Assembly: GCA_916613615.1 (NCBI GenBank)
Contig: OU744725.1
Coordinates: forward strand, 66,782,575 to 66,846,574
Direction: 5' to 3'
Origin: Steromphala cineraria
Taxonomy: Eukaryota > Mollusca > Gastropoda > Trochida > Trochidae
DNA: 64,000 bases
Shown here: positions 39,587 through 52,043 of the stretch, in pieces
How the letters are laid out: every line of letters begins with the position of its first letter
How positions within the stretch are numbered: the first letter of the stretch is position 1
Translations under genes and position numbers: made by a program
The notes under the pieces: generated by a model
What the model was told of the DNA's origin: nothing
Database searches by the model: none
The model's input: only the letters and a program-made list of their open reading frames with translations

Positions 39587-40190
39587 TACAATGTAAGTCA
39601 AACAAATAACAGCAATAAAGCATCGGAACAAACGAGAGATGCCAGTGACAATGAATGTTACTACAATGTAAGTGATACAAATAACATCAATAAAGCATCG
39701 GAACAAACGAGAGATTCCAGTGACAATGAATGTTAATACAATGTAAGTCAAACAAATAACAGCAATAAAGCATCGGAACAAACGAGAGATGCCAGTGACA
39801 ATGAATGTTACTACAATGTAAGTGATACAAATAACATCAATAAAGCATCGGAACAAACGAGAGATTCCAGTGACAATGAATGTTAATACAATGTAAGTCA
39901 AACAAATAACAGCAATAAAGCATCGGAACAAACGAGAGATGCCAGTGACAATGAATGTTACTACAATATAAGTCAAACAAATAACAGCAATAAAGCATCG
40001 GAACAAACGAGAGATGCCAGTGACAATGAATGTTACTACAATGTAAGTGATACAAATAATACAGCATCGGATCAAACGAGAAATGACAGTGACACTGAAT
40101 GTTAATACAATGTAAGTCAAACAAATAACAGCAATACAGCATCGGAACAAACGAGATATGCCAGTGACAATGAATGATACTATAATGTGG
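39113..40190 (+). repeat. Coding tandem repeat of about 75 bp (tyrosine units), gene D tail and beyond
   Basis: About 15 units, each encoding a form of (D/E)CYY(S/N)VxDT followed by a Ser/Thr/Asn linker and SEQT or LEQT. Six lie before the stop at 39584 and about nine after it. After the stop the frame is mostly kept, but every second unit carries TAA in place of the first TAC, giving a dimeric 150-bp pattern. The single homologous unit in gene C shows the unamplified state. Confidence 0.9.
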
Positions 40191-40316
40191 CTGATAGGAG
40201 TAACAGTTATACTGATAAGCACAAACGGGCGATTCTATAAGTAGAAATGAAGACTAGGAACATTTGACAGAATATGCAAATGATGGAACAGATTATTTAT
40301 TATAGTGTGGTGGAAA
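39587..40316 (+). pseudogene. Eroded former C-terminus of gene D
   Basis: Downstream of the stop the repeat units continue, followed by a stretch matching the C-terminus of gene C (GDSIS, then EHLT and YANDxTD). The tyrosine codon of C's YEHL is TAG here, a further TAG follows the YANDGTD stretch, and a frameshift lies near 40200. It was probably coding before the first TAA arose. It is now expected to be 3' UTR. Confidence 0.75.
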
Positions 40317-40669
40317 ATGTTTAATGTGATGAGAATATTACTTTAAGTACATCTCATCTAGTCTGTTTTCTCACTCGAAAACAACAAATCCATATTGTGA
40401 AACTTCACATTCAGTCTTGGACTCGGCAACTTTGTCTGCAGTTATCACGTGTTTTACTCTCAGTATAGTTTGGGTTCGATGCTACACTGAAGTTCATCTC
40501 AGTCCCATCCATGGTTTGCTAGTTTTAGTTTATGCACGCATATATACGCAGGTTTCACCGAAATGCACAGTCACTATAGCGTTGTGGGCGTTCACCCTGC
40601 AATAATACATCAACCGTGATGTGAGTGAAATGTTCTTGAAAGTGAAGTTTAATCCAAAATCACCTCACC

Positions 40670-41318
40670 TAATGCCCCTATTTCACTACGAGAGGAATTC
40701 TCACGAATCGCCCCGATAGAGAAATATTTCACAATCGTGAACATTCGTAGACAATTCGTGATTTATTGTGTGATTCGTAATGAATTCGTGATTGATTCGG
40801 CAATATTCTTACAATTCGTGGCATTCGTGAACATTTTTTTGTTTGTCAAAAGATTTTCCCGAATCAACTACGAATTTTGTTATCGTAGTTGTCTCGTAAA
40901 CTATTCGTAATTAATTCGGGTCATTCGTAACAAATTCGTAACGAGTTCTTGGAAATTCGTGGTTGATATATTTGATGGTCTCTCCCCGAATTATTTACGA
41001 ATCATCTACGAAACAATTACGAATGTCCCGAATTAAGGACGAAACATTTACGAATATCGTATCATATTCGTGAAAATTCGTAGTATATTCGTAGTTGTTT
41101 CGTAGTTATATCGTACAATTCGTACATAATTCGGAAGCAATTCGTATTGGTTTCGTAGTGTTTTAGCATTAAAAGCTACGAATTTTCGTAAACGTTTCGT
41201 ACAAGTGAAAATGCAGTTCACGAATGTTGCCGAATATTCAAGAATATTCACGAATTTTTACAATCACCTATTCGTGGCGATTCGTGAGAATTCCTCTCGT
41301 AGTGAAATAGGGGCATTA
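40670..41318. mobile_element. TA-flanked MITE with an interior of ATTCGTRA motifs
   Basis: Near-perfect 43-bp terminal inverted repeats (ATGCCCCTATTTCACTACGA and complement) flanked by TA, so a Tc1/mariner-type non-autonomous element is likely. The 560-bp interior is packed with ATTCGT(A/G) and its complement in both orientations. It has no coding capacity. Confidence 0.85.
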
Positions 41319-44199
41319 CATGCCTGAAAGTCTATTTCAATTTGTTACCAGATTCACAGTTTTGTTTTGATGTTGGTTATATGAATTTTATTGCAACCAG
41401 TCCATATGACATGTAATGTTCTTGTGAAGCAATGTATTTTCTTGTTCCAGCTTGACATTTTCTAAAAAAAAATTAAATGTTGTCTCAGACCAAAAAATTA
41501 AAATTCTCAATGAATATTTTAGGAAATAAATCCACTCATATCGATAGATTGAAATAGAAATGATAAACAAAAGTTGCATTTAAATCATTTGTACAAGGAC
41601 ATAATTAAATTATATTTGTAGAAGTAAGAGATGATCTTGAAATAGACTGACAAAATTGTTCGAGGGCCATAAAATCCCTATCATCATTCAGCAAGCATGA
41701 ACTAGTGGCAACTTCATGTTCATAATTTTTTAATTTATTACTTAAAGGTTTATCGTCAAGGCATGTATTTTATCATACAAAAGTGATTCAATGAGGGAGT
41801 CTTCACGTGTGCTCTGTTAAGTATTATAACTGAATGAAGCAGAAGCATCCATACATCTCCAAAATTATCACAAGTTTGAAATTATATATCGCAAAATGTT
41901 GATTAAACTTCGTAATGATATTTAGGCACTCGTGTTGTAAACATTTATTGTGTAAGGTATGCTTAATATATTTACGACATTGTTTTTATATTGGCATAAC
42001 GAATACCGGTATGGTATTGTTTTTCTACCTAATTTGAATACCATAGTACACGTAAGTCGGGTTACTGATCTATTTTTAGAACACACTTAACCCGTCTTGT
42101 TGTTGGTGACCCATAAGGTGTTATAACGAAGTTATGCCTCACTGACCTCGTTATAACACACTCGTCTGTTATGTTTGCTCTTTGTATTAATGTGTACTGT
42201 CCCTTGATGTCCTTACTTCAACAAATAAAGGCACGTAGATTTCTGTACGCAACCTGAGAATCCAATGGAAAACGCGTTATATCGAGGGGTAGTATTTGTG
42301 AAGATCTTCTCACGACCCTTGGTTTCGTTGTCAATTATGGTCGCATATAAACACGGTTCTCTATGTTACTTGTGAATGTGATATTTATGTGCACGTCAGC
42401 GTGCTTTCGTGTCAAAAAGTGTGAGACTTTGAGAAAAAAATACCTAAGCGACCGTCATTACAAAGCACATATTATTGATCAGTGCATTCTTGGAAGTGCC
42501 TGTAACAATCATGTACGGACAGGTAAGTCATCGATTTTTGATGACATTTACCTGTGAGAACAGATGAGGTAAACATGGTTCCTTGACACACGTGCTTAGG
42601 ATGACATAAAGATAATAGGAAACACGTGATAAGTCAGGCAAGAATATAGTGACCCCTGTCCGAGTCTGGTGGACGCTGGAATGTTAAACGCTACCTGTGT
42701 TGTTACCTTGACACGTACACGAGACCAAGCGTGACCAACCACTGTGACTCAATGTGGATTGAAATCAGTCACGCGAATAAGCAATTGGAAGGTTCATTCA
42801 AGCAGTGTTGAACGGCAATGGCAACATTGTAATGTGTGAACGAACATGCGAATTTTTTGACAGGGGTACGAGTACGGATATATTGTGCCTGTTTCCGTGG
42901 TGAGGTCTACTGCTTGTAGCCTGTGGATCTGTTTGGATGTCTACTGTTGTGCAAAGCCGAGAAACAGTGTGACATACAGGGGCTGTCACTTCACAGTGCT
43001 GGACTGCTAAATGGATCTGGTATCATCATAAAGGGCCTCTGTAATGACCTGGTCGATATTAATAATGGGAGTACGTGCCTTCTCGGATTGGAATATTTGA
43101 GTATGTGAGTAAGTCACAAATAGAACTGCTGTCACTACATTACGTGTGACATATCATGCTGTAAAGGTATACCCGAATAGCTTATCTGTGATCTTACACA
43201 ATAGGTAGAGCTTGATGACGATTTGGAAGTACATGACTGTGGATATATAAGAAAGAAGGATGTACACGCTGCTATCTGATGTCGCCAACTGAATTCTGGA
43301 CCCGGATACCTCTGTGAATATATAAACTCGCGACCAATTAACTAATTTGTCGACATACTTGCTTAGATGTGTTTAAGGATTTTACATCTATGAATATGTG
43401 ATCTATAACTTCAATCAATACAATACATCAACCGTTCGATGTTACAGTTGAGTGCTTATAGGTTTGGCAGCTAAAAACTAGCGTGTATTGACAGCAGAAT
43501 CCATTCTTTGGCAAATTTGAAACTTTGTGATATGCGCTGACGGGTGTGTGCGTTGTAACACAAACAATACGAACTGAGTTTGTGTATGGTGTTGATCAAA
43601 TCCACATGAACATACATCAGTGACGTGGTGACAGGAGATATATCTTTCTATTACTGTAAGTATAAGGAGTGACGGGCGTAACCTAAAAAGTTTGACTGTA
43701 AATCGAGTATCGTGTTTTCTTGAGTTGTGTTTACAAGAGTGTAAGTACTGAATACCAAAAGTAACGTGAGACATTCATTTATTACAAGTGACTGATTCAA
43801 GTGTGACGGAGAGACACAATAAGTGAAACCTGAGCCGATAAAGATATTGACGTAGATCCAAAAATAATTGGTCACCTATGTGGTCGTCTTGAATAAAAAT
43901 AACAACCTTGTAACCCGATCGTGACTCCCAAATGAAATTCAAATATTTTTAGAAGAGCATTACACTTTTGATTATCTAGGAAGTGTTGATGTTATCTTGG
44001 ATATAACTGACCATCTTCTATGAAAACATGTTTATACAAATTCAGCTGACAGTGCATGATCTCTGTTGTCAAAGGTGTATGGACTGGTTATTCTACCAAC
44101 GATTGTGAATTCCCCTTTGTTTACATGACATTGCCGGCAGATGAAGTTAGCGTGACATAACACCTTTTGTTAGTCCCGTCCATTACACTTGTGGTAACA
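41319..44199. other. Intergenic region D to E
   Basis: About 2.9 kb. A hairpin-like GTGTTATAACGAAGTT...CCTCGTTATAACACAC stands at 42115-42160. Two short open frames (42363-42557 and 42923-43108) have no family resemblance. The promoter of gene E should lie near the right end, but none can be pointed out. Confidence 0.45.
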
Positions 44200-47100
44200 A
44201 TGAAGACTAAAGACTACCGGTGGCTTGTGAGAGGAGTCCTCCTATGTCTCCTCAGCTACCTTACAGCAGGTAGGTACATTAACAAGTGTATGTGTTTGTT
44301 AGACCCTTTCTCTGATATGTAAATGATGATGTAAGTAAAAAATCATAATATGTAAATCATGATGTGAGTAAGGGTTCTACATGCATTTGACTTTCCTATC
44401 TACATGAGGTTTTCTTTGAAACTCTTATTCACTTCATTTGAAATGACTAAACTGAAAAATGTTAATTCACTGCTATTATTCTCAGATGTGTTTGAACGTG
44501 AATGAAACGAGTAAGATTTATAAGAGTAAATTAGATAAACAATAAACATATTTTTTCCATCTTAAAGGTTGATAATTTTAAAGTATAATACCATATTTCC
44601 TTTCCGTCATAAAGCCATATTCGAAATATGTTCAGTTTAGGAATCTGGGTTTTTTTTGTAATTTGATTCTTGAATAGATTTCATATAAGTTATTGCATGT
44701 TTGAAAGTTGATGTATAAAGCTATAAAGATAGCAGGTTAAATGCATTGAAAATATTTATTAGCCAAAATCCGTTAAGTTAGTACTGGGCACTAATATTTG
44801 ATAAAATCTAACATGGTGGATACAGACATTCAGGCTACAACTTCCAATACTCAACAATCTATCTTCTGGACTTTGTTCCTTACATAACAAACAGTAATGT
44901 TGGATAGTCGTTGGTGAATGATAAACTGTTGAGGTTACACAGGGGTCAGTTATGCGAAATAATGATGGTTATATTTTGAATTTTTACATTTTTTGTTTCA
45001 CAGCTGAGACATTCAAATCTACAAACAGTTGTCTGACAACTGATGAAGATCTGATCCAGCTGACATGTAACCCTGGTGAGATGATCCACATCATCAGTTT
45101 CCTCTACCAGACAGCCTCAGAAGACTGCAACACTGTAGATGGAGACTGTCAGGTCTTGGTGCAGTCTTCTGATGATACAATGATACAAAACTGTAATGGA
45201 CAACAGACCTGTGATGAAACTATCAAAAATGAGAAGATAAATAAGACATGTAATCACACAGTACCTGTGTATGTGACGCTTTCATATGGATGTATTTCAG
45301 GTATATACATATTTATCCTTTTATATTCAGAAGAAGCAAATTCTTAAGCTGAATCGTATTGCTTGTTTTCTAATTTTCTAAACAGAAACAAGCATTTCAT
45401 TTGATCTAGCGATTCATTCTTCCAATAATATGGATATAAATATGTTTTTCTATATTTACCCTCAAGTATCTACAATATTCTAGGTACAGAAGGTTTCATA
45501 CTAAGCAGATACATGTAGAAACTACCAACAACAGAATGAGGGAACTGTGAATATGAATGTTGATTAAGTTGAGGTGGACATGTCACGATGAAATTCCACA
45601 TACTGTTTCACTCGCACTCCCGTGTATATTTTATTGGAAAACCTACATTTACAAATGAAATTGAGATGAACAAACGCTGAAAGAACCGTTGAGGTAGTAT
45701 CTCAATTAACAGACAAATGAAAGAATTGTGGGTTTTACAAAGGGGAGAACATCATTGTGCTAAAGTACCGAAACGTTCGGTAATAAAACCAGCTACAGTT
45801 TTACATTTGGAGCAGTGATACAATATAATGATTCCAACAAGTCCTGTTATTTCTTGTCGGTAGCCCGAACCGTTAAACGTCACTTCTTTGATTACATTCT
45901 AGACGTTGTTGTGAACAATAAGGACAATTGGATTAACTACTTTATTGTGTGCTTTCACATGGCTTCCCAAAAAATGTCCTGAAATAATGCTGACATTTTC
46001 TGTGTTTATTTTATAGAGTCACCAGTGGACGTTTGTACGATGATGATTTTTTTAAAAACATGTTTGAGTTTTTACATGTATCTGATTAATAACGGGATTG
46101 TTGGAGAGTACGGTGACATTTTTGCAACACCATATTGATTTCTTAAAATGAAATTTTAAACCTGTAGAAAATAGTGATCCAGATGAGGGAAAACATATAC
46201 TCTCAAATATTCTTAAGAACTCTTCCATGTTGATTAATGTGAGGCAGTTATAACATATATAGCTGTATAGACAATGATGTTCACATGTGTTCAAAATATA
46301 TGGAAAATGATAAACATTAATGATTTACTATTCTCAGAATCACCTATGGACGTCTGTGCAGACTTCAGTCAAACATTTGACCAACAACTCTACCTGATAT
46401 CACCTGACTATATTAAAAGAGCTGATGATTTCCCGTCAGTCCCCTGTGAATGTGATATATCTGGATCAGACCTTACAGTGGAGTTTCTTGAACTTTTCCT
46501 CCGCTTCTTCCCTGAAGTCAGAGCTAACGTTACACTGCTTGGAGACTCCGGTTCGTGGTCTTCTAGTCCTGTACCAAACTTCCTCCAGTATAACAAGCTT
46601 GTTCTCAGTCAAACAGAGAATGTAACACTGTTCTATGATGCCAGGGAGAAAACTAGGCAACACATGTGGTTGAGATTACAAGGTAATTTCAATTGCAATT
46701 GCAAAAATGTATGCAAATCTCGTATCCTTATGTCTTTAACATATCAAATATTCCCTTTTAGGGTGCCAAAAATGCGTAAAGGACATGATAACTGCTTCAA
46801 ATTTAAATGTAATCTATGAATTATGTTTCTAAAACTTTGCCTTTGATTTGTTTTTCGTCATGTGCATTGAACCATGTAGACTTTGCTGAATAAGGACTGT
46901 GATTTATAAACCATTTCATTATCATTGAGCAGGACTTAAAAAATGTTGATCGGCAACAAGAACAAATATCAAAATGTCATTGTAAAATGTGGCTACAAAG
47001 TGAATTATTTTGTAACTCTTTTTCGTAGTTACATTTATATGTAACTACATTAATTGTAATCCATGTCTACTGTAAATCTTTTTTGTCTTTGTTATCAGGA

Positions 47101-49636
47101 TCAGACGAAATAACAGTACGGTGTAACCGACAACCAACAACAACAACAGCAACAAAACCAGCAATAGCACCGACTCCAACTGCATCTCCACTGAATGATA
47201 CAAGCATTCCGGGTACAATTCTTAAAAGTGATATTTAGAATCTCATCTAGATTGCAATGATAGAAGTATTATATGATCTTTTCTTTCTTTAAGTTTTTCA
47301 CGTCTTAGTCCTGTGAATACGATCTTGTAATAACATCCACAGTATGACAATAGGACAATTGTTTATTATTCTTTAGTTATTTAGATTAACAAGTTGGTAC
47401 ATCTGGTCTAGATAGTGTTTTCTTGTTTCATGTGAAAATATGATATTAATACAGTAGTGTGACCTATCAAGAGTTGATGAATGAAATTTCCTTCATAGTC
47501 CATTTTTTTCAAATTTGGTTATCAGCTTTGCTTTTTAAAAAACATGTAAAAAGAAAATAATAAAGAACTCTCCTTCTCAGATCTTTTTTTGAATATTGAG
47601 AATGTAGATATAACTTATTTTGTTTTGGATGACACTTTTTCGTAGATTTTTGTCTCTCGTCATCTTTATGTTTTCATTTCTTCTGATTGCACTTGTATCT
47701 TTCACTCAGTTTCCATCACGACTGTCACTGTGTCTTCCTCTGTAGAAAACTTATCAACCAAGACTTCACCTAGTCGTAAAGGTGATTAATCACATTTATT
47801 AGAATATCATTCTGTTGTGTGCATGCTTTACACTTTTTAAAAGTTCTTTATTTATTACTTTCCTAAGATTTATCATTTTAATGGTATTAAAAACGTGAGC
47901 AACATTGATCATGAAGTTCATTTTTTCATGGAAAAAAACATAACTACTATAATTACAGGTGTATTTGTATTCTAGTAGTGACACTGCGGTCATCAATAGT
48001 TCCGATTCCCTCCTAAACATTTTAGTCAACTTTTCAAAATTGTGTATATTGTCTCTGCTCGTTGTTTCGTCAATTTGCTTGCTTGATTTATTAGTTAAAT
48101 ATCCCACTCAACTTTCGAATCTTTTGATTCAGATCCATCCAATGTGACAGCTATTGCAGTAGGCAGTGTATTTGCAGTTATAGTTGTTGCTGCCTTTTTG
48201 GTCGTTGTCGTGTGTATCATGATGCGGTGAGTAGTACATACTTATTGGACTTTATCTATAAGCTTTCAACATTTGATAAATTAATCACTTTCATGTGTAC
48301 ACATCTTTTGATGACTGATTTAAGTTAAGTTATCGCGCATATAAAAAGATAAATATCATTAAGTCATTGATACACAATGTAATAAAGAACTATGCTTGAT
48401 TTTAGACGAAAGAAGTACAAATCATACCTCGGATCCAAAGAAAAGCTTGACGAGGCATATTCCTCCACGAGAGCCAATTCAGAAGACAACTTGCACAATT
48501 ACGCGCTGAACCTTGCAGTAATAGATGCATCTGACAACCAGAGTTCGGATGGTGTCCCTAGTCCTTCATCACATCAGTACTTCGAACTAGAACCGTATGC
48601 AAGACAACGGAGTGCCAGTCTTGAGAAGAGTGGCCAAGCAGCTGCCTCAGCCCACGCCAACGACCAACAACCATCGGGTCTTCCTTACACTAGTAAGAAG
48701 CTTGAAGAAATCTATGCAAAAGTCATACCAAAGAAGTTCCGATCAACAAAGGACATCCGTGAGAAGAAAGGGAAAGAGAAAGAGAATAAGACTAAGAAGA
48801 AATCAAAATCCAGTGTCAATAGTGATGGGTATGAGTCAATTGATGTTGCTGGTAAGAACTCTGCCAAAAAGAGCAGAGCTAGCAGTAGTAAGAGTGACCA
48901 CGATTACCAGGACATTGATTCTCTACGTCCGGTCTCAGACTCTGTGTTTGTGCCTCCAGTTCCACCAAAGATGGACGGAATAGACGAGGAGTTGGACACG
49001 ACTCTAGCAAGAAAAGTGAATGGTGAATCCGAGGACAAGCCTTTTGCAGAAACGTCACAAACACCAGATCCAAGTGCTCCAGACCAACCAAATACGAAAG
49101 GATTCCATGAAGACGTTACACTTGGGCATGAAGATGTGAAAGATGCGTTGCCAAGTCATTCTCAGAAAAATGTAAAATCTTCCAGTGGCAAAGATGATGG
49201 TTTTGTTATGGTTGACAACGTATTATACGAGAGAAGCTCACCTGATGCAAGTCGTAAGCGGTCTAAAAAGAGCAAACCTGACTTTTCTCATATTGATGGT
49301 CACGGAAATCATTATTCTTCCTTCCCTGTGGATGATGAGGTCACGGGGAACGAATTGTTGCAGGAAAACCAAACAAGGAAGGAAACAACGAAGGAAAAGA
49401 AACTTAAACATGATACATCGAAACCAAAGGCGCGCTCCTCTGATAACGAATTAGTGATGGTAGACAATATCTTATACGAAGGCGGACCTGCTAAAGATGA
49501 TAAAGAAAGTGGAGCCAAGAGAACATCAAATCCATATGAGGAGATCGGAAAAGCTGGTGGTGCTGCAGCCTCTGTACAAACTGGTGCCACTCGTCAGAGG
49601 AACAAGTCATCTCCGTATGAGGAGATCATCATATGA
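44200..49636 (+). CDS. Gene E: SUEL-lectin/CUB-like receptor with long 409-aa signalling tail
   Basis: Exons 44200-44269, 45004-45300, 46338-46682, 47099-47212, 47710-47781, 48133-48226 and 48406-49636 give 740 aa. In order: signal peptide (WLVRGVLLCLLSYLTA); lectin domain (8 Cys); CUB-like domain; two Thr/Ser-rich stalk exons; TM segment (VTAIAVGSVFAVIVVAAFLV); and a charged, Lys/Ser-rich tail starting RRKKYKSYLGS. Tail tyrosines include YFEL, YAKV, GYESI, DYQDI, two MVDNxLY motifs, and NPYEEI and SPYEEI near the end. YEEI is the classic Src-family SH2 target, and the last one also fits an ITIM pattern. A Pro-rich FVPPVPPK could bind SH3. Ectodomain exons are close to C, TM and tail are not, and the VDNxLY motif is shared with A. 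The signal peptide fixes the start. Confidence 0.9.
46017..46037 (+). pseudogene. Truncated 5' fragment of a CUB-like exon in gene E
   Basis: A TTTTATAG acceptor is followed by codons for SPVDVCT, like the start of the intact CUB-like exon (SPMDVC) at 46338. Similarity ends abruptly and the DNA becomes intron sequence shared with gene C. It marks the left junction of a copied tract. Confidence 0.7.
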
Positions 49637-50061
49637 CTGAATCCGAAAATCACCAAATGCAATTTCTGTGATAACCCTCTATGGACCATTTTATTTCATT
49701 ATAATAACATTTTGACAAAACATTATTCAGAAGAATAAGTATTTCAATAAGTATAACAATTACATGTAGTATTTTTGATAGAATTTATTGATACAAGTTG
49801 TGAGATTAGATAGTATTCACATTGATTTTTTGTTTGTAAATTATCATGATTAATGCAATAATTATACGTTTTTGTAATACTTTATAGCTCATCTGGGCTA
49901 ATGGCATGGCATGATGTCATTTACGTTTGAAGCACAAGGAATAGAAATCTGAAATTATTTTTAGATTCTCCTCAGCTAATTGGGATTCTAAAATGAACAT
50001 TTGGTGACCTTGTTGCCCCTACTGAGGTGGGAACCATATTGACCATACCAGTAACAAAATT

Positions 50062-50190
50062 AACATCTTTGAGAGGCATTTTAGAAGTTGGAATGACAAT
50101 AATGCTGAGGAATATATGGATGACAACTTCTTTGTTCATTGTATGCGACGTTTCGAAACGTTGTCATCCATATATTCCTCAGCATCATTA
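50062..50190. mobile_element. Foldback element behind gene E, 13-bp target-site duplication
   Basis: CAGTAACAAAATT occurs at 50049-50061 and 50191-50203. Between them, arms 50101-50127 and 50160-50186 are complements around a loop containing GTATGCGACGTTTCG. The left part (TCTTTGA, GGCATTTTAGAAGTTGG) is shared with 62152-62294. Confidence 0.8.
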
Positions 50191-50397
50191 CAGTAACAAA
50201 ATTGCATATAAAGCCTGATGGGCCACATAACTAATGGCTTTATTTGTGATATTCATTGTGTCAATATTTATCGATAAAACAAAAGTTTTTGATTACTACA
50301 AACTAAACATTATTTCATAATCCATTATTTTACCAAGATAGGATCAGTATTAAATTCAACATAGTATTGACTTATATTTGACGATTGATACTTTTGA

Positions 50398-50403
50398 AAT
50401 AAA
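50398..50403 (+). promoter_or_regulatory. Candidate polyadenylation signal of gene E
   Basis: AATAAA about 760 bases past the stop codon of E. A 129-bp foldback element inserted at 50062-50190 lies between them. Weak, positional evidence only. Confidence 0.25.
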
Positions 50404-50429
50404 CCTCAAATGAATAAATTCTCTGTTCA

Positions 50430-50775
50430 TGTGTTATATAATAATAATAATAATAGCTTTCTTATACCGCGCATATATCCATGACAGAGCATGCTCAAAG
50501 CGCCATGAGTATTATTACCCTGGAGGGATAGTACTTTCGGTGCCGCCTATTAACAAGCGCTCCGCGCAACCGTATATAGGTCCATACTTCCCCCGTGTTC
50601 AGGTACCCATTTGTACAGCTGGGTGAACTGAGTGCAATGTGGATGAAGTGTCTTGCCCAGGGACACAACACAGAATGAGACCCAAGTCACAAATTTTTTG
50701 TGTCTCCACCGGGATTCGAACCCGGGTCTCTGGCGTGAGAGGCAAGCATGCTAACCACTATACCACTGTGCTTCA
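50430..50775 (-). mobile_element. tRNA-derived SINE, copy 1
   Basis: On the minus strand it starts with a tRNA-like head containing TAGTGGTTAGCATGC (A box) and GGTTCGAATCC (B box, 50712-50722). A conserved body with CTGGGCAAGACACTTCATCC follows, then a (TTA)n tail at 50440-50456. The body resembles widespread metazoan SINE central domains. Confidence 0.85.
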
Positions 50776-51553
50776 ATATCAATGATTATCATTTTATACA
50801 TTTACCTGAAATTGGCAGGATGAGATTTTGAAGAACAAACAGCGGTATTTCCATAGAGTGAGATTGAGAAAGAGAAAGATTTGTGTTCCTTAAGTGTATA
50901 TAACGTTATTTATACATATAATAATTTGCTAAATCAATTAGTTCAATGATGACAAGAGTGGTCAGTTTTTAAAACAATAAATTAATCTTAAAGGATCACC
51001 CAAATGGAACGGTGGTATAAGTTCCTAGATATGCAATATGCCCTTCCATAAACAATTTTAGCACACAACTCCATACCATGATGATGTCGCTCTTAAAAGG
51101 ATGATTTGTCATTGTCTGACGTCAGCAAAGCGATCTGGAGGGGAAAACTTTTGCTAGGCTGCAGGGTCGTTCCAAACAGGTGATTCATACACCTTGAGTA
51201 CAACCAATTGTCTTTGCCAAATTATTCTTGCGACCACGTTATGGTTCTTCTACTATCAAACTGTCTGGAAAATATAGGTTTAACCCCTAACTTCTTATGG
51301 TATCGTAGTTAATATCTACGAAACGAAAACAGTGTCATGTGAACATGAACAATTCGAAAAACCTATATGTGTAGTATACCTACATGTACTTATAACTTCA
51401 GTTTACCATTGGATGCTTTTTAGTCCCTCATAAATCACTAAGTGATTGGTTGTTTACTTATATATTTGTGCATCTTATCGTTTAATGAGATAACTGTACT
51501 TACAATCTACTACATTGTCTCTGCTACATTAATTGAAAGATTTGTCACATTAA

Positions 51554-52043
51554 AGTGACACACAGTATCTTTCTTAAAATTTTATTTGGTTTTGATAAGT
51601 TACAAAATATCTAATATGCTGATTGAAGTGCATATCTCATCACTGGACTTGCAAACATATCCATTTATGTATAATATATTCATAAAATGCTTAATTTTAT
51701 GGGAAAGTCAAGAAAACATCTCAAATGAGTTTAATCTTCGAAATTATGCATCCAATTAATCTACCTTTAAGTTAAAATACCTTATAAACTCTATCGAATC
51801 GAATATATCTTCCTGTCAGCTTATGACAAGATTTCAAAATTACGTTTGGCGAATTTGCGCGCGCCACTCGAGACACATTTCCGGTTTTCGGTCAAAATCC
51901 CGACTTTGAATGGCCGTATTTTCGCTCTAATGTACTGATTGACCTTTAACTTGTTATTTTCAGTAACAGTTAGTCGTTCCCGATGTAATATGTTGATAGG
52001 ATCACATATATGTAATCCTATCAACATACTCTGTGTCTCTTTT
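51554..52043 (+). mobile_element. MITE family 2, copy 2
   Basis: Preceded by TTAA, ends CTCTGTGTCTCTTTTA. It is similar to 18200-18686 over its full length, in the same orientation. Confidence 0.8.

Noticed and set aside
39110..40222. Antisense 370-aa frame
   Set aside because: It is the complement of the tyrosine-unit repeat of gene D. The plus strand is the coding one, as shown by the match to gene C.
42363..42557. Short frame with a hydrophobic start and a GTAAGT donor
   Set aside because: Could be a first exon, but nothing joins to it in the following 1.5 kb.
50700..50773. tRNA gene on the minus strand
   Set aside because: A and B boxes are present, but the sequence continues into a SINE body with a (TTA)n tail, and a related degenerate copy exists at 58985.
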